Shown here piece after piece: positions 53,635 to 64,000 of a stretch of 64,000 nt of DNA. The DNA lies in NCBI GenBank assembly GCA_010405405.1, contig MU004235.1:1968718-2032717 (forward strand). The letters run 5' to 3'. The stretch is from Microthyrium microscopicum (taxonomy: Eukaryota; Ascomycota; Dothideomycetes; Microthyriales; Microthyriaceae). Numbering within the stretch: the first letter of the stretch is position 1; every line of letters begins with the position of its first letter. A model generated the notes under the pieces. The model was not told where the DNA came from. It saw nothing but the letters and a program-made list of their open reading frames with translations, and did not search any database. The translations under genes were made by a program, and so were the position numbers.

Positions 53635-55243
53635 CTAATTTCCATCAATAGTAGGCTCCAAGGTATTTCCACTGAAGGAGTTAGCTGATTCTATCACAAG
53701 TTCAGGGTCAATTAAACTTACGCAGTAATGTTTGCCCATCCGATCAAACGCCAATGCTTCTCAATTCTACGCGACAACGCCACTTTTTCGCCAATCTCCG
53801 TACAAGCCGGACTGGTCAAGCTGAGACGAGCAACATCGGCTTTGACTGCAATGACTTTGGCTCCTGTGGCTGTGCTGCCGATGTTGACCATGAGGACTTC
53901 ATTTTTGGCAAGTTTGCTGACTTTGGCTTGTTTGCCATCTTCGGTCTTGACTCCCAGGAGTCGGCGGAGGAGGAAGTAATTTACTTCGAGTTCAGTGTAG
54001 ATGGCAGGTAGTTTTCCTCTGAGACCGAGCACGAACCCGACAAGACGATCAGCTCTGCAGAGCGTAGGATCGACACGAGTACCGACACCTATAAATATTA
54101 GACTATTGCTACAGTAAATTCCGTATCAAGCTTACCAATGAGACCACCTGGAACGGCAAACTTGAGATCGTTTGTCTCGGCAAATAGAGAAACGACTCGA
54201 CTGAAGATGGGCTTGCACTTAATCTTGCCCTGGTCGTCCTTCGAGACAATTCCTGGCCTAATTTCTACTTCATCGCCAAGCTTTAGCACACCAGTAAGGA
54301 TAGAACCACCAGCAACACCACCTTTGAGGTCATCGATTTCTGCGCCCGGCTTGTTTACATCAAAACTTCGAATGACAATCATGTGTGGTGCTGTGGTAAA
54401 GTCGCGAGGGGGAACGGGAATGGTATGGATGAGGTTCTCGTTGATTGCGTCAATGTTGAACTTCAGCTGAGCCGAGATAGGAATGATTGGGCTGCCATCA
54501 GCCACAGTGCCTCTGATAAATTGCAATATGCTCTGGTAGTGTTGCAAGGCATTCTCCTCTTTCATTAAATCCACCTTGTTCTGAAGAATGATAATATGAT
54601 TAAGTTTCATAATTTCGATGGCAGCCAGATGTTCGCTTGTCTGAGGTTGTGGGCATGTTTCATTTCCAGCGATGAGTAGAAGAGCGGCGTCCATGACAGC
54701 AGCTCCAGAAAGCATGGTACTCATGAGAATATCATGACCAGGGCAGTCGACGAACGAGACGTGTCGCATGAGTCTATATCTTCCTGTGCATCCTTCGCGT
54801 TCGCATGGTGGGTCTACCTCCTTGTTGCTCTTGTAGCTTCGATAGCATGTTGGGCGCGGGCATTCAGGGCTGTCGCATTTGTAAATCTTTGCATTCGCGT
54901 ATCCCAATTTGATTGTGATGTTGCGCTCCAACTCATTTTTAAACCGGACAGTTTGAACGCCTGAGATGGCCTTGACCACTGTGGATTTTCCGTGTGCGAC
55001 ATGACCAATAGTTCCGATGTTGATGGTTGCTTGTCTCGAGATGATTTCGGGCGATAGAGGAGTGAGGGTTGAAAAGTCGACGTCTTTGGCATCAGGCTGT
55101 GGCGGTAGCTCAGGGGCTTTCTCTGGAATCGTCTCCTTCTTCATGGCTGACTTGACGGGTAGGTTGACGGGCTCGTTTGCCTCTTCTACCTCCGACTCGG
55201 AGCCGGAGGCAATATCATCTTGATACTCCTGATCAGAATCCAT
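53635..55243 (-). CDS. gcd11: Translation initiation factor eIF2 gamma subunit
   Basis: Exons 54136-55243, 53722-54088 and 53635-53671 give 503 aa. GTPase motifs are clear: [12 protein letters not shown] (G1), [14 protein letters not shown] (G3), NKVDL (G4). The insert with four cysteines ([13 protein letters not shown] and the later DPPCEREGC) is the zinc-binding ribbon specific to eIF2-gamma. Domain II/III follows ([40 protein letters not shown]). The 37-base last exon encodes [11 protein letters not shown]. The subunit carries Met-tRNAi to the 40S ribosome as part of the eIF2 ternary complex. The acidic N-terminus is usual. Confidence 0.96.
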
Positions 55244-56166
55244 GCTGGGTGGTTTGGTACGTGTGTGTGATTAAGTGGTTGGTTGGTAGACTGAGGGTCA
55301 CAGTGAGGGCGGGTTGTTGTTGAATATCCTAAAGATATGGAAGTGATGACTGTGCAAGAGATGTGACGCAGAGCAGAGACTATATTTTCGGTCCTGGATA
55401 GTGGAAGTCGTGGTGGGGCAACCGTATGGTGGGGCTACGGACTCACAGACTTGCCGTCTGTACCAATTGCCCAACTTCATCCCCTTCCGCCATCATTGCA
55501 ACAGTTAATTCCGCCAGACTTGCTCAAGGCTTGGCTCCAGTTCGCAAATGTGTTAAGGGATATCGACGAGGCGAGTGAAAGAGCGACAACGAGACCAGTA
55601 AAGGCTCCACCAAGACCGCGTCGCGACCGTTATATGGCGCATGATATTTCAATCAGACTCTCCTGAACACTGGAAAGAAACTTCACTGAAATGGCTGGAG
55701 TTGAGGGTAGCCGCTGGTTGTCTACGTCAATCTTACCGCAAAGGATCAGGTAGAATACTTTATGGCGTTCAAAAGGCTGTCAATGCAGTCCTAACCTTTG
55801 CTATGCACTTATTTCTTTGCCACCAATGAAGCGAAAGTAAACTCATGCGTATCTTTCTAGTTGTCTAGGAGTTCGATGGATATGTATATTCAAGAGAAAC
55901 ATTATCTAACAAGGCCACCCGCGTCTTAGCTGAGAATAAGTTCCTTAAGAAAGCCAAACTGATCTTGATGGTATGCCAGAAGGAGACAATGTCTTGAGTC
56001 CACATGCAGCAACTGACTCATCAAAGCTCTCAGGTTATCGATGCCAGGTATCGAAATTTGTATTTAAGTGCTAATGGTACTAGTGGGATCAAATAGTACC
56101 AACACCTTGGTCTTCCACCAGTACTCGGCTTTGCAACCACAGCACGGCTCATGTATACACCATCAT
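55244..56166. other. Intergenic with weak plus-strand ORFs
   Basis: Between divergently arranged eIF2-gamma start and the 3' end of the hydrolase gene. A plus ORF at 55451-55666 (71 codons, MPSVPIAQLHPLPPSLQQL) and another at 55641-55829 have no known motif; a short real gene cannot be excluded. No repeat seen. Confidence 0.3.
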
Positions 56167-57188
56167 TCATGCATGCAGGTACTTTGCCGCGTGCTCCAAA
56201 TGATCATCAGCAAACGACGAAATAAAGAAATAACTATGATCATAATCCGGCTGCATACGAATCGTTACCTGCATGGATGGGTCTCCATGATCTTTGACAG
56301 CACGGTCGAAATTCTCCGGTAGCAACTGGCCTTGTTTGTAGAAATTGTCGCCAGTTCCCTATTGTAAGATTAGCCACAAAATTCATCTGCGTTCAGATAT
56401 ACTGCTTACGACGTCGATAAGGATATCCATTGGCCCCTTGAACTTCTTGACTAGCTCAGTTGCGTCATGTTCTTTCCACAACTCCTGGTCGTCGCCGAGA
56501 TAGCCTTTGAATGCCTTTTGTCCCCATGGACAGTTGATTGGATTGGCAATGGGCGCAAATGCTGAGCATGACTTGTATTTTGATGGGTTCTTTAAAAACT
56601 ACAACGACCATTAGCAATTGTCGACAGCTAGAATGCAGGATTGAATGGCTTACAATGGTCAGTGCTCCATGGCCTCCCATACTGTGTCCTGTAATGCTCA
56701 TTCTGCCACCATCTAACTGGGAGAACTCTTTAAAAAGTGTTTGTGGTAGCTCGTCAGTAATGTAAGAGTACATGTTGTACCCTTTTGTCCAAGGCTCTTT
56801 GGTGGCGTTGAGATAGAATCCAGCTCCAGTTCCAAAATCCCAGCTATCTTCCTCGCCCTGGATATCCAGACCCCCTATAACCGTGTTAGTGCCGGTATAA
56901 GGATGTAACTGTAGTTGAACTGTGGAACTTACGAGGAGACGTGTCTGGGAATACAATTGCAATGCCCAGTTTAGAGGCGCCCCTCAGAAAAGATCCCTTC
57001 TCAGCACCATTGTCACCAGTGCAAGTCAGCCCAGCAAGGTAAAATAGTACTGGAACTAGTTGATCATTTGATTGGGGTGGAAGATAGAGATTCAAGGACA
57101 TGTCACAACTGGTAGACTCTGCTCGATGCTTTAGCTTCACAAGCTTACCCCCAAAGGAGGCAATTGTTGCTGTCGTCTCGAATCCCAT
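56167..57188 (-). CDS. S-formylglutathione hydrolase (esterase D family)
   Basis: Exons 56933-57188, 56654-56874, 56410-56598 and 56167-56358 give 285 aa. Family marks: [13 protein letters not shown]-type block ([16 protein letters not shown]), [19 protein letters not shown], nucleophile elbow [27 protein letters not shown], and the His block [10 protein letters not shown]. The enzyme splits S-formylglutathione to formate and glutathione, the last step of glutathione-dependent formaldehyde detoxification. It is a cytosolic alpha/beta hydrolase; the catalytic triad is Ser in GHSMG, Asp in the DVGTGDN region and His in DYDHS. Standard introns. Confidence 0.94.
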
Positions 57189-58338
57189 TGTGATCTTTTG
57201 TAAATGTAGGTATGTTTGTATTGTTGATGAAGAAAGGAGAAAGTTTCAAAATGACGTTGAATGCATAAACCAGGAGTGCTGGTGGAGCTCTTGCCCCACT
57301 TCGACCGTGTAGTAAAGGGTCTGGAGTTGAGCCATCTGCTCCGGCTCTTTCTAGACATTCCATATAAATTTAAACTTCTCTGATACTCTCTATATTTTAT
57401 GCTTCCACTCCGGATCAAGCCTCCATAGAAGCATTTCAAAGAGAAACCCCAGCTAACACATCCTCCTGCAATACACTTTGTCCAGTTCGATCAGGGACTC
57501 CCCAATGACGTACAATCTTTTCTTGAGCGGGATTCGAAAGCCAATATTCTCTCCATTGTATCTCTACCTACGCCAAAAGCTCAAATTAGCCGAGATTCAA
57601 AGAAGTGGCCTTTGGTCTGTCAGCCTGGCTTCTTTCACCCTTTCCTATCATCTCTGTCACAAGGTTTTGCTGGAAACTGAGCCTTGACGTTGAAAACTAT
57701 GTTTGAACTCTGCGACGAGAAGCGAAAGATATCCTTGAAAGCGCGCCGTAGGAATGCAGTTAGGGACAGTAGTCGCGTGGGCATTATTTTCTTTTGCTAA
57801 AAGATACGATTGGCGTTACTACTAGTCTAAAAGTGGATATGGAGAGAATCGATATCAACGGTTTCCCCAAACGGTTGATTGACCTTGATCACCTTCTCAC
57901 CGAGCCAGTAACAGTATCGACAATTGGAAAACCGATTGACATGTTTCTGACCATAGGAGTTCTGTTGTTCGCAGTAAGTTGTGCTCGGCTTGCTTTGTAA
58001 GGTCCAAAGAACGACGAGGAAACAAGATTATGGTATCGACGCCACATAACTTTTGACCAATAAGCTTATCTACAACTCAACGCCACGCGACTAAGTCGAA
58101 TAGTGATTGACTGAAGCGATACCCAAGATTGGGGTCTGATAGATACGACTAATGGATAGGCGCTTCCCTTGATTGTCAGAGGGATGATGGCGACATTTAA
58201 GGACCGTTGAGAACGCCGTATACTGGGGCCGCAAAGGACCCTTTTGGTCTCCAGTACCCCGATTGTCGACATGTGAATGACACCACGACAAACATAGGAC
58301 CTCGAACAAGAGAAGCCAGAATCCAAAAACTTGTCGAA
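57189..58338. other. Intergenic, nothing recognised
   Basis: About 1.1 kb upstream of the hydrolase and of the plus-strand membrane protein gene. Short ORFs with no motif; no repeat or RNA supported. Confidence 0.4.
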
Positions 58339-59627
58339 ATGGATGATTCCAAGGACGATAAGACCCCTATTTCCTCAGTTCATCCTATTCACGCACATCC
58401 CGTGGCCGCGACAACGACAAGACAAGATAATGGCCATCCCTTACGAACCAGCTCTTTGATGCTTGCCATTCGAGCATGTCAAATAGTAGTGACTATTGCA
58501 GCTATTGCTACCAATGCAACTGATTTCTCAGCCTGGCACTCCAACGAATGCTCGGCTCCAGTTAAACTCGATTACAACGTTTCCATAGTACGCATATCTA
58601 ATCCAGCAGTCGCCACGATGCTCTTGTGCTAATTCTGTCCAGGCAGCTCTATCTTTCCCCGTGCTCGCATATCTCATCCTAAACTCTGGATCCCTAGAAG
58701 CCAAATTTCGCTTTCTGCCATGGCACCACCTCGCCCAAGCTGCAACAGACATTTTCATCACTGGTCTATGGATTGCGGCCGCCGCACTGTGGTCCGTCGA
58801 CTTTACTTGCGATGAATTGTGCAATTTATGTGTGAGTTTTGGCATCGATAATGGGGGCAGCGCTGGTTTCCATCTACCATCGGCAATTGATCCCAATGAA
58901 TACTGTTTTTGCACCTGGAAAAGCGACAACTCCAAACGAAGTCTTTCGAGGGGACACATACTCATGTCACGGGCGTCCCATATTGATACGCTCAGTGCGA
59001 GTGGGAAGAGTGCCAAAACAGCGGCGAAATCGACGACGAAGCTTGGGCTCGATTGGATTATGGTGTACGTATATTCTTTCGAATGCGACTTGTCTAGGGG
59101 AAATGCTGACGTTGGACAAATCTAGTGTATTGTCTGGATTAGCTCTGATCCTAGGAATCGTTATCATACTGAGAGCCCGACGCGCTCAGAAGAACCCGCC
59201 GCCCAAAATTGAAATAGAGGCCAAGACAGAGATAGGGCCACGCCAGGAACGACCCATACCTCAATCAAACTACAGTTCGCACCGAGAGCGGCCATATAGC
59301 TACACCCAATACTCGACGTCGATGGACTCAGCTGGTTCTAATGTGACTACTGCAGGAAATCAGAGTCCAGCGCCGGCGTACTATCAATCAATACAGGCTA
59401 CTCAGCAGGCGATATCAATGCAGACACTGGCAGGCCTAGTGCCGCAGCCAAACGGATCTTCAGATGCACAGGGCGCGCCGGTCTATTCATCTACGATCGC
59501 CTCACCAGCATCACAGCCAAGGATGGGATATGGACGTCAGCAGGCGGGTTGTCGGCCCATGCGATATTCGGCTTCACATTCTACTCTTGGGTCTACCTTT
59601 TCCATTCCGGAGGAATCTGTTCGATAG
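58339..59627 (+). CDS. MARVEL-like tetraspan membrane protein
   Basis: Exons 58339-58587, 58643-59064 and 59126-59627 give 390 aa. Four hydrophobic helices: MLAIRACQIVVTIAAIA, AALSFPVLAYLILNSG, QAATDIFITGLWIAAAALWS, VVLSGLALILGIVIILRARR. Between helices 3 and 4 lies a Cys-containing loop (FTCDELCNLC, NEYCFCTWK), as in fungal MARVEL-domain proteins, followed by a long Ser/Pro/Gln-rich cytosolic tail (about 160 residues). MARVEL proteins act in plasma-membrane organisation and vesicle traffic; the exact role here is unknown. The frame is open upstream to 58207, so an earlier start is possible. Confidence 0.8.
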
Positions 59628-59876
59628 CATCAATCCATGTCTCGTCATAGATGTTTGATACCCACATGGCGCTCTGAAGCATTTTTGCACGATCTTGATG
59701 TAAAGTACATAATGAATTAATGCCAGTCGAGATGGATAGGCCATCGGATTCCATACGTCTTCTATGGTACACGAACTTCTCGCCGGCAAAATAGCGTTCT
59801 GAGCAACTTCAAGCAATGATCCAACACAAAAATAGGGCCAGTCAATTCGCAATCAACACACCATTGCGTAGCCATT

Positions 59877-62062
59877 CTAGGCTTGAAACTTTCCGACATT
59901 CTCCATCAAGGGATCCACTGGACATGCGCTCAAGGCGTTGGCATGTTTCTCCAAGAGATTCCACAAAACCCAATCCTTTCTCTCCATGTGACGATAGTCG
60001 TCACGGTTTGCCTTTGCTGCATCGATGCGATCAGTTTGATGTCGACAAAGAAGCAGGTTTTTGCCGTTATACCGTCCGTCGAAAGAGAAGTCGCCGTACG
60101 CAAGGATTTGAAGTGATGGAATGCCGTTAGGTCCAAACGCCCAGTTGGCAAACTCGTGGAAAGCCTTGACTGGTCGAGGATGTCCGTTCTTGTCAAAGTC
60201 TTGGTCTCCACTGCCCTCGCGCATGGCTTCCGGGGTTAGCTCATATGGATCGAATGAAGGGTCATCTACTGGTGTGAGGTCTGTGAGTGTGCCCGCACCT
60301 TTCGCACCGATGCTGGGAAGCACTCTTAGATCTCGGCCTGATTGGCGAAGATGTAGAACCTTGAGAGATGTGGATTTGGTGAATGGGTGAACACGCATTT
60401 TCTAGATTCGAATGTTAGCGCTTTGATCAGTTTACAAACAGGCTTCAAACTTACCAGGAGCTCGACATCGCAGCATAGACCAAAGAATTCCAAGTCGTGC
60501 CCAATCAATTTGTCTTCCCATTTACCAATGCGCCAATTGAATCTGGTATAACCGCCTCTCATATTGACGAGATCACACTCCTCGTCTGTCCAAAGAGGAT
60601 TCGACTTGTCATATCGATCCGAAAGGCGCATTCTTTGGTGGAAAACGTAGCTTCTCAAAGTCGATTTGTGGTGCTCAGTGAACTTCCAATCCTCCGTCCA
60701 AACAATATCATCGGAAATGCTTAGGAAAAGCTCCTCTAGGCCCTCAAATTTCTCCAGAAATGTTAACAAGTAGAAGCGAAGTGACGGTTGCCCTTGAACT
60801 GTCTGTTGGTAGTCCCATTGGATTTCCAAGGTTTTAAGCTGTATAGATTGTTTTGCTTCGATGACCGCAATCAGCAGGTTTTCCCAGCCGTGGCATCGTC
60901 TTACTTTCAAAGTGCAGAGACATTCGATGTTAAGCGAGGATACAAAATCTCTCGATCGCTGGCACCATCCAGGTCCTGGTCGCGCCAACTCCATGTTTGA
61001 CAACGAGAGCACGTTGAGATTAGGAAATTGCAATTGCAATCCTCCACCCACAGGACATCTGATGAGTAGCAGAGTATGACGATCAAGGCGATTAAAGTGG
61101 AATCGCCGCATCAAATCGTCAGTCCATTCAGTGTCTGGGCGTTGATCGAGACTCCAACCCATCGGTTCAAGTACCAGTTTCCTCAGCTGCGGCGCTGCAT
61201 TGTTCAGCATATAGCCAAGGGACACAATATCTCTAGTAGAGCGATAGCCTTTCCACGAGAGTTCTTTGAGTGATTTGAACTGGGACCCTTGATGTTCAAT
61301 CTTGTAAATTGATCCTTGGTAGAAGATATTACTTGTGACCAGTTCCAAGCTTTCAATAGTGGACTGCTCGTTAGCAAGGTGGCCATCGCTGCCTAGTATC
61401 TCCCAGAGGACTGGAGTGCCAATGTTGTTCCAGCTGTCACTGCATTAGTACTCACCGTAATAAGGTAGTTTATGGTTGTTTAGACTTACGTGAATTTCTT
61501 CAAATGGTTCTTCTTGAAGCGTTGCAGCGTACGCCAAATATTCAGGTCTAATTTCTCATCTGAGATTGGGCCACAACGGTTGCTGAATGTTTCTGCCGTC
61601 CAAAAAGAAATCTCATTGTGATATAGAGATGTAACTTCGAACGACACGATCTTCTCAAAAGCGCACTCTTCATTTGCAAGAAGCGGCTGGAATTTCAAAG
61701 TCTCGACATTATATAACTTTAGTGCGTTGGACTTGTGGAGGATATATAGATTGGCGAGCCGGTTGAAATCTTTTGAGACAGCACAGAGGCTTAAGACATC
61801 TTGGCGGCGAGGGATCTGTAACTGTCAGTCCAGATATCGAAACATAGAACGCAGATAGTAGAGGAACAAGATAAATCTTAGTTGCGTCAGACCGGCCAGC
61901 GCTGTTGCTACCAGCATAGCAGTCGATATTAGCCAATATAGACGTTACTGATATCGAAGCTGATAGGCGCACACCATGTATCTTGTTCACTAACGAAATT
62001 CGTGTACTTACCAGCTCAATGGCCATTAGCAGAAGCTCGTCAGGCAGCCCAATGATCGACAT
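59877..62062 (-). CDS. F-box / leucine-rich-repeat-like protein
   Basis: Exons 62012-62062, 61490-61815, 60455-61439 and 59877-60401 give 628 aa. Joining exons 1 and 2 creates the F-box: GLPDELLLMAIEL then IPRRQDVLSLCAVSKDFNRL. The rest contains repeated leucine-patterned strands (LKELSWKGY, LRKLVLEPMGW, LNVLSLSNMEL, LKTLEIQWDY, LEELFLSISDD, LKVLHLRQSG), typical of the LRR-like half of fungal F-box proteins that select substrates for SCF ubiquitin ligases. The target is unknown. Splice sites are standard and phases agree. It is unrelated in sequence to the F-box gene at 9825-10577 outside the F-box. Confidence 0.85.
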
Positions 62063-62799
62063 TGTGATTGTAGGGCGCGAAAGATCGCACTTGTAGTCAA
62101 GTAATGCAGGACGTAGTGTGGTAGTGGTTCAGATAGAGTGGATTGTTAGATGGATCAAGGTCGAAGGTGAGGGAAAAAGTGCGGAGAATCATGTGCCGGC
62201 TAGACTTGTGCCACATTTTCGAGGTACTGTTTGCATTTATAGTGCCGATGGAACTGCGAAGATCTGATATGGCTGAGCTAGCGGTTCGACGAAGAAGGTT
62301 AGTGGGATATGGGTATCAAAGGCAGGCACTAGACACCACGATTTCCGGTGCTCCTTCCAAGGTTCTTCGTAGCTCTTGCCGTTGTGCGGTCATGCTTTCT
62401 ACACCTCACCAACATGGCCTTGATCTCTTGGTCTTATACAGCCCAAGAATCGCCTTAATAACACGAACGTTAGAACGCGTTTAAGAACACGAACGTTAGA
62501 AAGCGTTATGATCGTTATAAAGCAGTTTGAAAGCCAAAACAGGTGGACTTCAGCACGAATTCATCGAAAGTAATGTCCAACATTGGCTTTTATAGAGAGG
62601 AGATGCTACTTGATTTCTTATGGCACGAGAAACAATTTTCAAGTTGCCATGAATTTTATGGTCAGTCGAGCATCTAACCATTTGATCGTTGAAGATGACC
62701 ACGCAGTAGCAAAACAACGTCATGAGAACATGGATATGATACTCTCTTCGAAAACCAAAGCCCAGTCATTATGATTTTCTGCTGAATCAAATTTCCAAG
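62063..62799. other. Intergenic, nothing recognised
   Basis: Promoter of the F-box gene at the left. Two short direct copies of acacgaacgttagaa lie at about 62461-62499. A plus ORF at 62143-62484 has no known motif. Confidence 0.35.
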
Positions 62800-63490
62800 A
62801 GTGAGTAACGAAGTCCCATCGAATGCGATGGTACTCATTATACCTGTTAAACATAATATACTACTTGTTATATCGCACTTGATGGCTGCCATAGCACATG
62901 ATAAACAATTTTCAGCAATCCTCAAACCTTTGATCTTCAACATCTTAACGACCTACATTCCAAATTTCACACAATTTGGGCAGTTTTTCGTAACTATCAT
63001 CGCATTGGACGATTCCCACCGCACTCGATGGCTGCCATAGCACTCGATGGAAGACCGGAAGAAATCCAGCATTTTCATATGTTCAATATCCTAAAGTCCC
63101 GAACCCCCAATTCTGCACAGTCTTGACACTGTCATGGAAATCCCATTGCATTTGATATTTCCCATCGCATCGATTGCTTTTATAGCACTGAATAGTAAAC
63201 CTGAAGGGACACAAAAAGCTTAGGATTCTTGACATGCAAGATATGTTGACATGCTAATCTCTCAATTTTCTATAATTCTAGAACTGTATCAGCAATATCG
63301 CATTTGATAATTCTCATCGCCTTCGATGGCTGCCATAGCAGTTGATGGTAAAGCTGAAGTTATCCGAGAATTTCTCACCTTTTTGAAATCTTGATGTCCC
63401 CGGCTACCAATTATATGCAATCTTGACGCTTTGTTGAAACGCCCATCGCAATTGATGACTGCCATCGCACTTGATGGCTGCCATTGAATT
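62800..63490. repeat. Diverged tandem repeat, period about 145-153 bp
   Basis: The core gatggctgccat (or close variants) recurs at about 62881, 63027, 63172, 63325 and 63473. Around it each unit has catcgcatttgat, a second catcgcacttgatgg arranged as an imperfect palindrome, then an A/T-rich stretch including cccgaac and caatcttgac. Four to five units are visible, each diverged by perhaps a third. No ORF spans it. It looks like an old satellite or the remains of a tandemly duplicated element. Confidence 0.75.
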
Positions 63491-64000
63491 ATCTTGCTAC
63501 CGAGAAACTATCGGGTTCGCAAATTTGACGGACTGAAAAATCTCAAAAGCCGTTCGCTCTGGGATGAGAAAAATCGGACTGCTTGGCTATGCGCTCTTCC
63601 CAAATCCTAAGATAGATGAAATGATGAAATTTTCGACTCCAAGACATAATGTGAGTTGAACTGCTCGTGGAAAAGCGAAATCAGGAGGAGGTGAAGTTGG
63701 AGACAGTGCGCAAGTCCCAGGCGACATCCTTCCTATTTAGGCAATAGACCATCCGTCCATCCCCCCCTGGCCAGGGTTGTGATTTAATTTAATTTAATTA
63801 ATTAATGCCAAATTAAAATTAATTAATGCTAGCTTACACTAAAATTAATTAATTAATGCCTACCTTGAATTAATACTAAATTAATTAAGATAATATTAAT
63901 TAATTTTAATAATTAATTTAAATTAATAAAATAGAAATATACTATTTAAGCTATAAAAATTATATTAATCTCTTCGTCTAGGTTCGCTAGTTTTAGATCT
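63491..64000. other. AT-rich low-complexity end of window
   Basis: After about 63780 the sequence is almost only A and T, dominated by ttaattaa-type strings. No coding potential. It may be the edge of an AT-rich repeat block such as a mutated transposon cluster, or an unusual simple-sequence tract. Confidence 0.6.

Noticed and set aside
55451-55829. Two overlapping plus-strand ORFs next to the eIF2-gamma gene
   Set aside because: No known domain, no splice signals joining them, and located in a likely promoter region; kept only as a note.

Overview
The window reads as nuclear DNA of a filamentous ascomycete (Pezizomycotina). Genes are broken by short 45-90 bp introns with GTAWGT-like donors and CTAAC/CTGAC branch sites. 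The housekeeping genes are fungal: MND1, a PESPR-type sugar transporter, AVT3/4-type vacuolar amino-acid exporter, a DUF6594 protein, a Vhc1-type cation-chloride cotransporter, BiP/Kar2, Los1/exportin-t, eIF2-gamma and S-formylglutathione hydrolase. Placement in Leotiomycetes is only a guess from overall gene content.

Layout. 1-6.5 kb: a secreted proline-rich protein, MND1, a small unrecognised protein and an MFS sugar transporter. 6.5-9.8 kb: gene-poor, with a candidate non-autonomous DNA transposon of about 620 bp. 9.8-10.6 kb: an F-box protein. 11.1-36.5 kb: the outstanding feature, described below. 36.9-62.1 kb: ordinary conserved genes on both strands. 62.8-64 kb: a diverged tandem repeat with a period near 150 bp, running into AT-only sequence.

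The central find is a head-to-tail, single-strand (minus) array of 23 recognisable paralogues plus at least one older relic in 25 kb. I do not recognise the family. Each member has a different, poorly alignable N-terminal exon, a short conserved Cys-Ser motif (usually CSE or CSD, often followed by x-Pro), a phase-1 intron, and a nearly invariant C-terminal module, WPRxCPLCQ then three residues then CxLxCPYL, followed by a Lys/Glu-rich tail. The four cysteines are spaced CX2CX4CX3C, as in a very small metal-binding knuckle. In copies with three exons the CS exon has phase-1 introns on both sides, so it is a module that can be shuffled without breaking the frame. About 17 copies look intact and 6 carry clear lesions (nonsense, frameshift, lost cysteines, lost exon). 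One copy has an extra intron inside the invariant motif. Three copies have introns that are multiples of three without stops.

The pattern of hypervariable N-terminus, fixed C-terminus, tandem expansion and constant birth and death resembles recognition or conflict gene families. That function is inference; nothing in the sequence proves it. Exon coordinates were worked out by hand from splice signals and checked for frame continuity.
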